From Actinomadura spongiicola (GTDB taxonomy: Bacteria; Actinomycetota; Actinomycetes; Streptosporangiales; Streptosporangiaceae), in contig NZ_QVNQ01000005.1 of the NCBI RefSeq assembly GCF_003432485.1, positions 372,001-436,000 on the forward strand: a stretch of DNA of 64,000 nt, in the 5' to 3' direction. The notes under the pieces are model-generated. The model did not search any database and was not told where the DNA came from. It was given only the letters and a program-made list of their open reading frames with translations. Below are positions 1 through 8,461 of this stretch, in pieces; position 1 is the stretch's first letter; each line of letters begins with the position of its first letter. Both the position numbers and the translations under genes were made by a program.

Positions 1-92
1 AAGGGCAGTGTCCCACCTCGCGGGACGCTCGCGTTGCCCGCGTCCGCCCGGACGGGCGAGGCTCGCCAGTGCCACCTACGAGAGGACGCCCC

Positions 93-890
93 ATGGATCC
101 GGGTTCCGTGGAGAAGGCCGCGGCCGCGCTGCTCGGCGCGTACGCGACCCGCACTCCCATCCCGCCGCTGACGACCGACCATCCGGACATGTCGGTGGCC
201 GACGCGTACGCGGTCCAGCTCGCGCAGGTCGAGTCGTGGACCGCCGCGGGCGCGCGGATCAAAGGCCACAAGGTGGGGCTGACCTCGGCCGCGATGCAGC
301 GCCAGATGGGCGTGGACCAGCCGGACTTCGGCGTGCTGCTGGACTCGATGTTCTTCCAGGACAGCGCCCCGATCGACACCGGACGGTTCCTCCAGCCGCG
401 GATCGAACCGGAGATCGCGTTCGTGCTGGGCCGTCCGCTGGCCGGGCCGGGCGCGACGGCCGCCGACGCGGTCGCCGCCGTCGAGTACGTGCTGCCGGCG
501 CTGGAGGTCATCGACTCCCGCGTCGCCGACTGGAGGATCACCCTGCCGGACACGATCGCGGACAACGCCTCCAGCGGCGGCGTCGTGCTCGGCACCCGGC
601 CGGTGCGGCTGGACGGGCTCGACCTGTCGCTGATGGGCTGCCTGCTGCGCCGCGACGGCGACCTGATCGACACCGGCGCGGGCGGGGCCGTGCTCGGCTC
701 GCCGATCAACGCCCTGGTCTGGCTGGCGAACGTCCTCGGCGAGCGCGGCGTGACGCTGGAGGCGGGGCATGTGGTGCTGCCCGGCTCGGTCACCGCGGCC
801 GTCCCCGTCACCCCCGGGGAGACGCTGTCCGCGACGTTCGCCGGGATCGGCACCGTCACCGCGAGATTCGGGAAGGAGGAACGGGCATGA
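93..890 (+). CDS. 2-keto-4-pentenoate hydratase (MhpD/HsaE type)
   Basis: Hydratase of the fumarylacetoacetate hydrolase fold that adds water to 2-hydroxypenta-2,4-dienoate-type products of aromatic or steroid meta-cleavage, giving 4-hydroxy-2-oxoacids. The protein is 265 aa, normal for the family. The metal-binding pattern is visible: E105 and E107 in PRIEPEIAF and E138 in ALEVID. The ATG at 93 is preferred over the in-frame GTG at 69 because GAGAGGA lies just upstream and family members begin near here. The stop overlaps the next ATG (ATGA), so the three genes are translationally coupled. The first 92 bases of the window hold no recognisable gene. Whether the substrate is steroid- or phenyl-derived cannot be told here. 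Confidence 0.93.
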   Translation: MDPGSVEKAAAALLGAYATRTPIPPLTTDHPDMSVADAYAVQLAQVESWTAAGARIKGHKVGLTSAAMQRQMGVDQPDFGVLLDSMFFQDSAPIDTGRFLQPRIEPEIAFVLGRPLAGPGATAADAVAAVEYVLPALEVIDSRVADWRITLPDTIADNASSGGVVLGTRPVRLDGLDLSLMGCLLRRDGDLIDTGAGGAVLGSPINALVWLANVLGERGVTLEAGHVVLPGSVTAAVPVTPGETLSATFAGIGTVTARFGKEERA

Positions 891-1783
891 GCGGGCTGAC
901 CGCCGCGATCGTCGGGCCGGGCAACATCGGTACCGACCTACTGGTGAAGCTGATGCGCAGCGATCTGATCGACGTCCATTCGATGGTGGGCGTGGTTCCG
1001 GAGTCCGACGGCCTGGAACGGGCGCGCGGGCTCGGCGTCCAGGCGTCGGCGGAGGGCGTGGACTGGCTGCTGTCCCAGCCGACGCTCCCCGACCTGGTGT
1101 TCGAGGCGACGTCCGCGAAGGCGCACCTGGCGAACGCGCCGCGCTACGCCGAGGCCGGGATCACCGCGATCGACCTGACGCCCGCCGCGACGGGCCCGCT
1201 GGTGTGCCCGCCGGTGAACCTGGACGCGCTGTCGGACGCCCCCAACCTCAACATGATCACGTGCGGGGGGCAGGCGACGATCCCGATCGTGCACGCGGTG
1301 TCGTCGATCGTCCCGGTCCCGTACGCGGAGATCGTCGCGTCGATCGCGTCCCGTTCCGCCGGGCCCGGCACCCGCGCCAACATCGACGAGTTCACGCAGA
1401 CCACGGCCCGCGCGATCGAGAAGGTCGGCGGCGCGGGACGCGGCAAGGCGATCATCATCCTGAACCCGGTCACCCCGCCGATGATCATGCGGGACACGGT
1501 GTTCTGCGCGATCCCGGAGGACGCCGACACGAAGGCGATCACCGAGTCGATCGAGAAGATGGTCGCCGAGGTGCGGAACTACGTGCCCGGTTACACGTTG
1601 CGGGCCGAGCCGCAGTTCGACGGGCCCCGCGACATCTGGAACGGGATGGCGCGCGTCGCCGTGTTCCTGGAGGTCCGCGGCAACGGCGACCACCTGCCGC
1701 CGTGGGCGGGGAACCTCGACATCATGACCGCGGCCGCCGCCCGCGTCGGTGAGCGGCTCGCGCGCAGGAAGGTCACCTCATGA
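887..1783 (+). CDS. Acetaldehyde dehydrogenase, acylating (MhpF/HsaG type)
   Basis: NAD-dependent CoA-acylating aldehyde dehydrogenase, 298 aa. It oxidises acetaldehyde or propionaldehyde, released by the partner aldolase, to the acyl-CoA. The N-terminal Rossmann glycine motif is VGPGNIG (about residues 9-15), and the catalytic cysteine is C126 in NMITCGGQ. In characterised systems the dehydrogenase and aldolase form a channelled complex, which fits the ATGA overlaps on both sides of this gene. GGAAGGAGG precedes the start. Length and motifs are complete. Confidence 0.95.
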   Translation: MSGLTAAIVGPGNIGTDLLVKLMRSDLIDVHSMVGVVPESDGLERARGLGVQASAEGVDWLLSQPTLPDLVFEATSAKAHLANAPRYAEAGITAIDLTPAATGPLVCPPVNLDALSDAPNLNMITCGGQATIPIVHAVSSIVPVPYAEIVASIASRSAGPGTRANIDEFTQTTARAIEKVGGAGRGKAIIILNPVTPPMIMRDTVFCAIPEDADTKAITESIEKMVAEVRNYVPGYTLRAEPQFDGPRDIWNGMARVAVFLEVRGNGDHLPPWAGNLDIMTAAAARVGERLARRKVTS

Positions 1784-2808
1784 GCGAGAACCAGAAGATC
1801 CGGATCACCGACTCCACGCTGCGGGACGGCAGCCACGCGATGGCGCACCGCTTCACCGAGGAGCAGGTCCGCGGGGTCGTGCACGCGCTGGACTCCGCCG
1901 GGGTGGAGGTCATCGAGGTCACGCACGGCGACGGGCTCGGCGGCTCGTCGTTCAACTACGGGTTCTCGCTGGAGGACGACGTCAAGCTCGTCGCCGCCGC
2001 CGTGGACGAGGCCACCCGAGCGAAGATCGCCGTGCTGCTGCTGCCGGGCCTCGGCACGGTCGAGGACCTGAAGCTGGCGCATGACGCCGGGGCGTCCGTC
2101 GCGCGGATCGCGACGCACTGCACCGAGGCGGACGTGTCGCTCCAGCATTTCGCCGCCGCCCGCGACCTCGGCATGGAGACCGTCGGGTTCCTGATGCTGT
2201 CGCACCGCGTCGGCCCGGACGAGCTGGCGCGGCAGGCGCGGATCATGGTGGACCGCGGCGCGCAGTGCGTCTACGTCGTCGACTCGGCGGGGGCGCTCGT
2301 CCTCGGCGAGGCGCAGGAGCGGGTCGGCGCGCTGGTGAGGGAGATCGGGCACGAGGCGCAGGTCGGTTTCCACGGCCACCAGAACCTGTCGCTCGGCGTC
2401 GCCAACTCCGTCCTCGCGCAGCAGAACGGGGCCCTGCAGATCGACGGGGCGCTGTGCGCGCTCGGGGCGGGCGCGGGCAACTCGCCGACCGAGGTGCTCG
2501 TTCCGACGTTCGAGCGGCTCGGGGTCCCGACCGGCGTGGACGTGCAGGGGGTGCTGGCCGCCGCCGACGAGGTGGTCAAGCCGTTCCTGCACCGGCTGCC
2601 GCACGCCGACCGCGGCGCGATCACGCAGGGGTACGCGGGCGTGTACTCCAGCTTCCTGCTGCACGCGGAGCGGGCCGCCGAACGCTACGGCGTCCCGGCG
2701 CACGAGATCCTGCAGCGGGTCGGCGAGGCCGGATACGTCGGCGGCCAGGAGGACATGATCATCGACGTGGCGTTGCAGCTCGTCGCCGAACGCGAACGCG
2801 ACTCGTGA
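1780..2808 (+). CDS. 4-hydroxy-2-oxovalerate aldolase (MhpE/HsaF type)
   Basis: Divalent-metal (class II) pyruvate aldolase with an HMG-CoA-lyase-like TIM barrel, 342 aa. It cleaves 4-hydroxy-2-oxoacids to pyruvate and an aldehyde that is passed to the dehydrogenase upstream. The signature TLRDGSHAMAH (residues 13-23) holds the catalytic Arg-Asp and His. GFHGHQNLSLG, near residue 200, supplies the metal-binding histidines. The C-terminal extension typical of DmpG/HsaF aldolases is present, ending in the GGQEDM region. It starts with ATGA overlap and is the last gene of the operon before a hairpin. Confidence 0.95.
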   Translation: MSENQKIRITDSTLRDGSHAMAHRFTEEQVRGVVHALDSAGVEVIEVTHGDGLGGSSFNYGFSLEDDVKLVAAAVDEATRAKIAVLLLPGLGTVEDLKLAHDAGASVARIATHCTEADVSLQHFAAARDLGMETVGFLMLSHRVGPDELARQARIMVDRGAQCVYVVDSAGALVLGEAQERVGALVREIGHEAQVGFHGHQNLSLGVANSVLAQQNGALQIDGALCALGAGAGNSPTEVLVPTFERLGVPTGVDVQGVLAAADEVVKPFLHRLPHADRGAITQGYAGVYSSFLLHAERAAERYGVPAHEILQRVGEAGYVGGQEDMIIDVALQLVAERERDS

Positions 2809-2810
2809 CG

Positions 2811-2857
2811 GCCCGGCCCGGTGCCCCCGGCCCGGCCCGGCCCGCACCGGGCCGGGC
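2811..2857. terminator. GC-rich hairpin between convergent genes
   Basis: A perfect 14-bp inverted repeat (2811-2824 with 2844-2857) lies between the aldolase gene and the convergent STAS gene. No T-run follows, as is usual in actinomycetes. It is likely a transcript end for either strand. Confidence 0.55.
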
Positions 2858-2887
2858 GCACCGGGCGCGCCGGGAATGCCGAACGCG

Positions 2888-3292
2888 CTAGGAACGCAGG
2901 GCGCGCAGTTCGGCGATGGCGTCGTCGACGGTGGCGCGGGTCTCCAGGTCGGCGCGTCCGGCGAACGCCTCGCACGCGTCGGGGTAATGCGCGGCTATGA
3001 GGAAACCGCCGGCCTGCCGGATGCGGCCCGCGCCGCCGACGAGCGCGTTGACGCCCGCGGAGTCGCAGCCCACGACGCCGTGCAGGTCCATCGCGACCAG
3101 CACGCGGCCCTCCAGCCTGCCGATGCGGTCCATCCAGCGGTTGAGCCGGGGAACGTTGTCGACGACGAGATGTCCGCCGAGCCGGACCACGATGCAGCCC
3201 CGCTCGATCGTCATGTCGATCGACATGGGCGGGCCGGACACCCTGTCCAGCGCAGGGTCGAGAGCGGCGTCGGGTGCGGCGTCGTAACTCAC
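2888..3292 (-). CDS. STAS-domain protein (anti-sigma factor antagonist-like)
   Basis: Small STAS protein, 134 aa, from a GTG at 3292 with GGAGG five bases upstream; the longer frame from 3367 would run into the control region. The STAS core is recognisable: VVRLGGHLVVDN, then LVAMDLHGVVGCDSAGVNALVG, where the conserved Asp-Ser pair (DSAG) is the usual phosphorylation site for partner-switching kinases. STAS proteins of this type bind and release anti-sigma factors. No cognate kinase or anti-sigma gene lies beside it; the neighbour is a divergent TetR regulator. Confidence 0.8.
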   Translation of the reverse strand: MSYDAAPDAALDPALDRVSGPPMSIDMTIERGCIVVRLGGHLVVDNVPRLNRWMDRIGRLEGRVLVAMDLHGVVGCDSAGVNALVGGAGRIRQAGGFLIAAHYPDACEAFAGRADLETRATVDDAIAELRALRS

Positions 3293-3416
3293 CTCAGGCC
3301 TCCGGGCGGGACCGGTGCGCCGTGCACCGGGAAGGCGCTGTCTTCTCGGGGGATCATCCTCGCACACGGCGGGAACGGTCGCGGGCGCGACCGTCCGAAC
3401 TCCCCGTGGGTGATCT

Positions 3417-3429
3417 TTGCACGGTGCAA
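3417..3429. promoter_or_regulatory. Palindromic operator candidate before the TetR gene
   Basis: TTGCACGGTGCAA is a perfect palindrome (6-bp arms, one central base), 21 bases before the TetR ATG and inside the only intergenic region shared with the divergent STAS gene. It would overlap the core promoter of the regulator. Autoregulation is inferred. Confidence 0.5.
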
Positions 3430-3450
3430 CCGTTGGGATAGCTTGGCGGC

Positions 3451-4053
3451 ATGACCGACGAGGATCCGTCCGGCGTGCGCAGCGCGTCGACTCCTCGCGG
3501 GCGGGCGCGCCGCGACCAGCTGGTGCGGATCGGCCTCGATCTGCTCGCCGAGGGCGGCTGGTCGGCGATCACGGCGCGGGCCGTCGCCGACCGGGCCCGC
3601 ATCAGGCCGGGACTGCTGCACCACTACTTCAACGGGCTGCCGGGGCTGCATGTGGCGGTGGCGCAGCGCGCCGGCGAGATGATCGTCGATCCGGTGGTGG
3701 AGGCGCTGCTCGCCGCGCCCGACACCCCGACCGCCGTGCGGGCGCTGCACGATCTCGTCCCGGACATGGTGGCCGGGGAGCGCCGGCTGAGGCTGGCGGC
3801 GGAGCTGCTGGTCCGGGCGCTGCGCGATCCGCGGATGGGCGCCGAGCGCCGGGACTGGACACGCGCCGTGCGCGGCCGGGTCGCCGGACGGCTGGCGGAG
3901 CTGTGCCCGGAGTGGCCCGCCGAGCGCCGCGAGGGCACCGCCATGCTGGTCATCGCGTTGCTGGACGGTCTGATGCTCCAGCTGATCCTCGATCCGGGGC
4001 TGTCGGTCGGGCCGGCCTTGGACGCCACCGCCGCGCTGGTCGGCAAACCATGA
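3451..4053 (+). CDS. TetR-family transcriptional regulator
   Basis: Repressor-type regulator of 200 aa. The N-terminal helix-turn-helix is clear: ITARAVADRARIRPGLLHHYF (about residues 40-60) contains the usual turn and the recognition-helix ending HHYF. The C-terminal ligand domain is divergent, so the inducer cannot be named. The ATG at 3451 follows a compact promoter region with a palindrome at 3417-3429. Candidate targets are the divergent STAS gene and itself; control of the hydratase operon is possible but not shown. Confidence 0.9.
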   Translation: MTDEDPSGVRSASTPRGRARRDQLVRIGLDLLAEGGWSAITARAVADRARIRPGLLHHYFNGLPGLHVAVAQRAGEMIVDPVVEALLAAPDTPTAVRALHDLVPDMVAGERRLRLAAELLVRALRDPRMGAERRDWTRAVRGRVAGRLAELCPEWPAERREGTAMLVIALLDGLMLQLILDPGLSVGPALDATAALVGKP

Positions 4054-4114
4054 TCGTTTTCGTTTGACGGCTTCGGCCGGGTGGAACGCGGCATAGGCGC
4101 TAGCCTGAGGTGCT

Positions 4115-4966
4115 GTGGCCGCAAACGAGGACGTCCCTGTCGATATCCCCTACGACGTGCCGACACCCGCCCGCATCTACGGGTGGGCTCTCGGCAGCAA
4201 GGACAACTACGAGGTCGACCGGCGGTTCATGCTGAAGAACCTGCCGGAGTTCCCCGAGATGATCGACGTCGCCCGGCAGAACCGGCTGTTCCTGTACCGG
4301 GCCGTCCGGTACCTCGCGCGGGAGGCCGGCATCCGGCAGTTCCTCGACATGGGGTGCGGGCTGCCGACCGACGACAACGTCCACCAGGTCGCGCGGCGGT
4401 TCGTGCCCGACGCCCGCGTCGTCTACGTCGACATCGACCCGATCGTGCTCGTGCACGCCCGGGCGCTGCTGGCCGGTGACGGCTCCACCGTCGTGATCAC
4501 CGCCGACATGCGCGACCAGGAGGCCCTCCTCGCGCACCCGGACGTGGAACGTCTCATCGACTTCGACGAGCCGCTCGCCGTGCTGTTCCTGTCCGTCGGC
4601 CATCACCTGATCGACGCCGACGACCCGCGCGGCGTGCTGCGCACCGTCATCGAGCGCGCGGTCCCCGGCAGCCACCTCGCGTTCACGCAGATCGTCTGCT
4701 CCGACCGCGAGCGCGCCACCGACATGGACTCCCGCTCGACGGCCGCGGGCCTGCGCTGGCAGACCCGCGACCGCGCCGAGGTCGACGCGCTCCTCCCGGC
4801 CGGGTTGGAGCCCGTCGAGCCGGGGCTGGTCGACGTCGGCGACTGGCGCCCCGACCCGGACCAGCCGCCGCTCGCGCCCATCCCCGCCGAACTCGCGGCG
4901 TACGCGGACGGGTCGAGGCTCGGACGCGACCTGAACGAGTACGGCGGCATCCTCCGCAAGCCCTAG
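4115..4966 (+). CDS. S-adenosyl methyltransferase family protein (DUF574/PF04672 type)
   Basis: 283-aa SAM-dependent methyltransferase-fold protein of an actinomycete-expanded family whose substrates are mostly unknown. Family hallmarks are PTPARIYGWALGSKDNYEVD at the N-terminus, the SAM-binding FLDMGCGLPT (about residues 76-85) and VYVDIDPIVL downstream. The GTG at 4115 is preceded by TAGCCT only about 9 bases upstream and has no Shine-Dalgarno site, so a leaderless message is likely. It stands alone between the TetR gene and a convergent stress-protein gene. Confidence 0.85.
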   Translation: MAANEDVPVDIPYDVPTPARIYGWALGSKDNYEVDRRFMLKNLPEFPEMIDVARQNRLFLYRAVRYLAREAGIRQFLDMGCGLPTDDNVHQVARRFVPDARVVYVDIDPIVLVHARALLAGDGSTVVITADMRDQEALLAHPDVERLIDFDEPLAVLFLSVGHHLIDADDPRGVLRTVIERAVPGSHLAFTQIVCSDRERATDMDSRSTAAGLRWQTRDRAEVDALLPAGLEPVEPGLVDVGDWRPDPDQPPLAPIPAELAAYADGSRLGRDLNEYGGILRKP

Positions 4967-4979
4967 CGGCGGGCGGCCG

Positions 4980-5846
4980 TCACCCGGCCCCGCCTCCCGG
5001 GACGATCGCGACGGGGCACGGTGCGCTGCGAAGCATCCCCGTGCTGGTCGCGCCGAGCGGGTCCCAGCCGGTTCCGCGGTCGCCGAGCACCAGCAGGCCG
5101 GCGTGCTCCACCGCGTCCCGCAGCGCCTCGCAGGGGCGCTCCAGCAGCAGCGACACCGTCATGTCGACCGTCGGATGGCGATCCCGCCACGGCCCGACGG
5201 CCTCCTCCAACTCGGCGGCGCGGGTCTTCTCCAGCAGTTCCCGGTCGTTGAACAGCGCCAGCTCGGAGTCGATCACGGCGCCGGGCTCCCAGCATCCGTA
5301 CACGACCTGCAGGTCCCAGCCGCGCAGCGCCGCCGCCTCGAAGGCGAAGCCGAGCACCGCGTCGCTGCGCGCCGTCCCGTCGACGCCCGCCACGACCGGG
5401 CCCCGCGGCCGGGCCCGCCCGTCGACGTCCCGGACGACGATCACCGGCCGGGTGGCCCGCGCCGGAAGCTCCAGGGCCGTCGCGCCCGCGTCCAGCCGCT
5501 CGTGCGCGCCGATCACGACCAGCTCCGCCGTCGCGGACGCGCGCAGCAGGGCCTGCGCCGCGGGTCCGCGCGTCAGGCGGCCGTGCACCGCGCCCGGCGC
5601 CCCCAGCTCCCGGGCCCGGTGGACGCCCCGCTCCAGCAGGTTCTCCCCCGCCCGCTTCATGATCGTCTCGGCGTCGCGGTCCACGTGGCCGCTCGCGTAG
5701 GGCCAGTGCCAGCAGTGCAGCATCACCAGGTCGAGCCCACGGCACCGGGCCTCCCCCACGGCCCAGCGCATCGCGGCCTCGTTCTCCGCCGTCCCGTCGA
5801 AACCGAACAGGACGTGCGGTCGTTGCGTCCTTTCTCCGTCGTCCAT
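4980..5846 (-). CDS. Universal stress protein with two UspA domains
   Basis: 288-aa cytoplasmic protein with tandem UspA folds. The first starts at VLFGFDGTAENEAAMRWA and the second at PVVAGVDGTARSDAVLGFA. The second repeat carries the ATP-binding-like tail VLGDRGTGWDPLGATSTGML, close to the G-x2-G-x9-G-[ST] pattern. Start at 5846 is set by GGAGGG just upstream; the long upstream extension of the frame is not credible. Tandem Usp proteins are typical actinobacterial dormancy or redox-stress proteins. It is divergent from the carboxypeptidase gene across 76 bases. Confidence 0.92.
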   Translation of the reverse strand: MDDGERTQRPHVLFGFDGTAENEAAMRWAVGEARCRGLDLVMLHCWHWPYASGHVDRDAETIMKRAGENLLERGVHRARELGAPGAVHGRLTRGPAAQALLRASATAELVVIGAHERLDAGATALELPARATRPVIVVRDVDGRARPRGPVVAGVDGTARSDAVLGFAFEAAALRGWDLQVVYGCWEPGAVIDSELALFNDRELLEKTRAAELEEAVGPWRDRHPTVDMTVSLLLERPCEALRDAVEHAGLLVLGDRGTGWDPLGATSTGMLRSAPCPVAIVPGGGAG

Positions 5847-5879
5847 GTGCCTGCCCTCCTTCTGTAAAGTCTGCGCGTC

Positions 5880-5891
5880 GAACGCGCGTTC
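5880..5891. promoter_or_regulatory. GAACGCGCGTTC palindrome in a divergent promoter region
   Basis: A 12-bp perfect palindrome sits in the 76-bp gap between the universal stress gene and the carboxypeptidase gene. A related palindrome (TGAACGCGTTCA, 7412-7423) lies before the next gene, and both are followed by AGGAA and a TAGGCT -10-like box. A shared regulator is possible but unproved. Confidence 0.35.
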
Positions 5892-5922
5892 AGGAAGGGG
5901 GCCCCGCCTAGGCTCCCGCGTC

Positions 5923-7377
5923 ATGGTCATCCGACGGGTCGTGGCGGCCCTCCTGCTGGGCGCGGGACTGGTCGCCGGCGGCGCCGTCCCCGCCCGCGCC
6001 GCCCTCGCCCGAACACCTCCGGACGGCGGCGGTCTGGCCGGGGACCTGGACGCCGTCCTGCGGGACGCGCGCCTCGGCGGCGCGACCGTGGGCGTCGTCG
6101 TCCGCGACGCCGCGTCCGGCGGGGTCCTGTACGACCGGGGCGGCGACACGCCGGTCGTGCCCGCGTCGAACAACAAGCTGTACACGTCCGCGTCGGCGTT
6201 CGGCGTCCTCGGCGCCGGATACCGGTTCCGGACGACGGTGAGCGTCAAGGGCGGGAACCTCTACCTCACGGGCACCGGCGACACCACCATGCGGGCCGCC
6301 GACTACGACCGGCTCGCCGGGGCCGTCGCGGCCAGGGGGATCACCACGATCGAGGGCGACCTCGTCGCCGACGACACCTGGTTCGGCGGCGAGCGCGTCC
6401 GGCGCGACTGGGATCCGGAGGACCTCCAGTACGCCTACGCGGGGCGGATCTCCGCGCTCACCGTCTCCCCCAACGCCGACTTCGACGCGGGCTCGGTCGG
6501 TGTCTCGGTGACCGCCGCCGGGGCGGGCGAACCGGTCGGGGTCGCCCTGACCCCGGCCACCGGCGTGGTGAAGGTCGACAACAGGGCCACGACGGGCCCG
6601 GCCGGGTCGCGGTCCACGATCACGGTGCAGCGGGCCAACGGCTCCGACACGATCGTGATCAGCGGCTCGCATCCGGCGGGCGCGCCCGCCAAGGAGTTCC
6701 TGCGGACGGTGGAGGACCCCGCGCTGTACGCCGCCGACGTGTTCCGCCGGGCGCTGCGGGCCCACGGCGTCCGCGTGGCGGGGACCATCGAACGCGGCCG
6801 GACGCCCGCGGACGCCACGACGGTCGCGGCACGGACGTCGATGCCGCTGTCCCGGCTCGCCGCGCCGTTCATGAAGCTGAGCAACAACGTCATCGCCGAG
6901 ACCCTCGTCAAGGCGGTCGGTCGGAAGGTCCACGGCCGCGGCACCTGGCGGGCCGGACTGCCCGCCGTCACCGCCTACCTGCGACGGCTCGGTGTGGACC
7001 CCGCGCGGGTGACCATGACGGACGGCTCCGGCCTCGCCCGGTCCAACCGCACGACGGCCGCGCAGCTCGGCGTCCTGCTGGGCAACGCGCGGCGGCAGGC
7101 GTGGTTCCCGGCCTGGTACGCGGCCCTGCCGGTCGCCGGACGACCCGACCGGCTCGTCGGCGGGACGCTCGCGAAACGGATGGTCGGCACCGCGGCGGCG
7201 GGCAACGTCCACGCCAAGACCGGCACGCTGACCGGCGTCACCGCCCTGTCCGGGTACGTCACCCGCCCCGACGGCCGCACGCTGGTCTTCTCCAGCGTCT
7301 TCAACGGCTACGCCGGGCGCGCCCCGAAGGACGTCGAGGACGCGATCGCGGTCCGGCTCGCCACCCCCGCCCCCTGA
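5923..7377 (+). CDS. dacB: D-alanyl-D-alanine carboxypeptidase/endopeptidase, PBP4 (peptidase S13)
   Basis: Exported penicillin-binding protein of 484 aa that trims peptidoglycan peptides. An N-terminal signal (hydrophobic run after MVIRR, cleavage likely near ARA-AL) directs export. All three active-site motifs are visible: SNNK (S82 to K85), SNN in MKLSNNVIAE, and KTG in HAKTGTLTG. The large insertion between motifs 1 and 2 is typical of class C PBP4. The ATG at 5923 lacks a good Shine-Dalgarno site, and TAGGCT at 5909-5914 suggests a leaderless or short-leader transcript. Confidence 0.92.
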   Translation: MVIRRVVAALLLGAGLVAGGAVPARAALARTPPDGGGLAGDLDAVLRDARLGGATVGVVVRDAASGGVLYDRGGDTPVVPASNNKLYTSASAFGVLGAGYRFRTTVSVKGGNLYLTGTGDTTMRAADYDRLAGAVAARGITTIEGDLVADDTWFGGERVRRDWDPEDLQYAYAGRISALTVSPNADFDAGSVGVSVTAAGAGEPVGVALTPATGVVKVDNRATTGPAGSRSTITVQRANGSDTIVISGSHPAGAPAKEFLRTVEDPALYAADVFRRALRAHGVRVAGTIERGRTPADATTVAARTSMPLSRLAAPFMKLSNNVIAETLVKAVGRKVHGRGTWRAGLPAVTAYLRRLGVDPARVTMTDGSGLARSNRTTAAQLGVLLGNARRQAWFPAWYAALPVAGRPDRLVGGTLAKRMVGTAAAGNVHAKTGTLTGVTALSGYVTRPDGRTLVFSSVFNGYAGRAPKDVEDAIAVRLATPAP

Positions 7378-7410
7378 GAAGCGGCCCGAGGTGATCACCC
7401 TCCCTCGCTT

Positions 7411-7439
7411 TTGAACGCGTTCAGGAACTGCGCTAGGCT
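7411..7439 (+). promoter_or_regulatory. Housekeeping-like promoter with overlapping palindrome
   Basis: TTGAAC (7411-7416) and TAGGCT (7434-7439) are separated by 17 bases, a good vegetative promoter match. The palindrome TGAACGCGTTCA (7412-7423) covers the -35 box, so a repressor here would block RNA polymerase. It drives the epimerase gene at 7466. Confidence 0.5.
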
Positions 7440-7465
7440 CGGTGTCCCACATCGAGGGGCAGCCG

Positions 7466-8461
7466 ATGAAGATGGTGATTCCCGGGGGCACCGGGCAGGT
7501 CGGCACGATCCTGCGCCGGGCCCTGACCGCAGCCGGCCACGACGTCGTGATCCTGACCCGAAGACCGTCACGCGAGGGCGACATCGGCTGGGACGGGGAG
7601 ACCCCGGGCCCATGGGCCGAGGCGATCGACGGCGCCGACGTCGTGATCAACCTGGCCGGTCGCAGCGTCGGCTGCCGCTACACACCGGCCACCCTGACGG
7701 CCATGATGGACTCGCGCGTCCGCTCCACCCGGGTCGTCGGCGAGGCCGTCGCCGCCGCCGCGCGGCCGCCCCGGATCTGGCTTCAGATGAGCACCGCCAC
7801 CATCTACGCCCACCGCTTCGACGCGCCCAACGACGAGGCGACCGGCGTGATCGGCGGCGCGGAGACCGGCGTCCCCCGCTACTGGGCCTACAGCGTCGAG
7901 ATCGCCAAGGCGTGGGAGCGGGAGCAGGAACGCGCCGCGACGCCGTCCACCCGCAAGGTCGCGCTGCGCTCCGCCATGGTGATGAGCCCCGACCGTGGCG
8001 GCGTCTTCGACGTCCTGCTGCGCCTGGCGCGTCTCGGCCTCGGCGGCCCGGTCGCGGGCGGCGCGCAGTACGTGTCCTGGATCCACGACCGCGATCTCGT
8101 CCGCGCCGTCGAGTTCCTGATCGACCGCGACGACATCACGGGCCCGGTGAACGTCGCCGCCCCCAACCCGCTTTCGCAGCGCGCGTTCATGCGGGCGCTG
8201 CGCGCCGCGTGGGGCGTTCCCGTGGGCCTGCCCGCGACGAGTTGGATGGCCGAACTCGGGGCGCTCGCGCTGCGCTCGGACACCGAGCTCCTGCTGAAGA
8301 GCCGCCGCGTCGTCCCGGGCCGCCTCCTGGAATCAGGATTCGCCTTCGACCACCCCGAATGGCCGGAGGCGGCCTCCGACCTCGTCCGTCGCGTGCGGCG
8401 GGATCGGCGAGCCCTCCCCGGCCGCCGGCCCGCGCCGCCGGACGGTCACCGGACGCAGTAG
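7466..8461 (+). CDS. TIGR01777-family NAD-dependent epimerase/SDR39U1-like protein
   Basis: Extended short-chain dehydrogenase of 331 aa. The N-terminal dinucleotide motif is GGTGQVG (residues 7-13), and INLAGRSVGCRY and the later SW(I)HDRD region are characteristic of the TIGR01777 family, whose physiological substrate is unknown. The C-terminal DUF1731-like segment with the LLKSRRVVPGRL motif is present. The ATG at 7466 has GAGGGG six bases before it; an in-frame GTG at 7442 is less likely. The last 16 bases overlap the convergent sugar-binding protein gene. Confidence 0.88.
   Translation: MKMVIPGGTGQVGTILRRALTAAGHDVVILTRRPSREGDIGWDGETPGPWAEAIDGADVVINLAGRSVGCRYTPATLTAMMDSRVRSTRVVGEAVAAAARPPRIWLQMSTATIYAHRFDAPNDEATGVIGGAETGVPRYWAYSVEIAKAWEREQERAATPSTRKVALRSAMVMSPDRGGVFDVLLRLARLGLGGPVAGGAQYVSWIHDRDLVRAVEFLIDRDDITGPVNVAAPNPLSQRAFMRALRAAWGVPVGLPATSWMAELGALALRSDTELLLKSRRVVPGRLLESGFAFDHPEWPEAASDLVRRVRRDRRALPGRRPAPPDGHRTQ

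Noticed and set aside
8..886. A long open frame in a second phase running through the hydratase gene into the dehydrogenase gene
   Set aside because: The residues before 887 are Arg/Gly/Ala-rich noise of high-GC DNA; only the part from ATG 887 matches a family.
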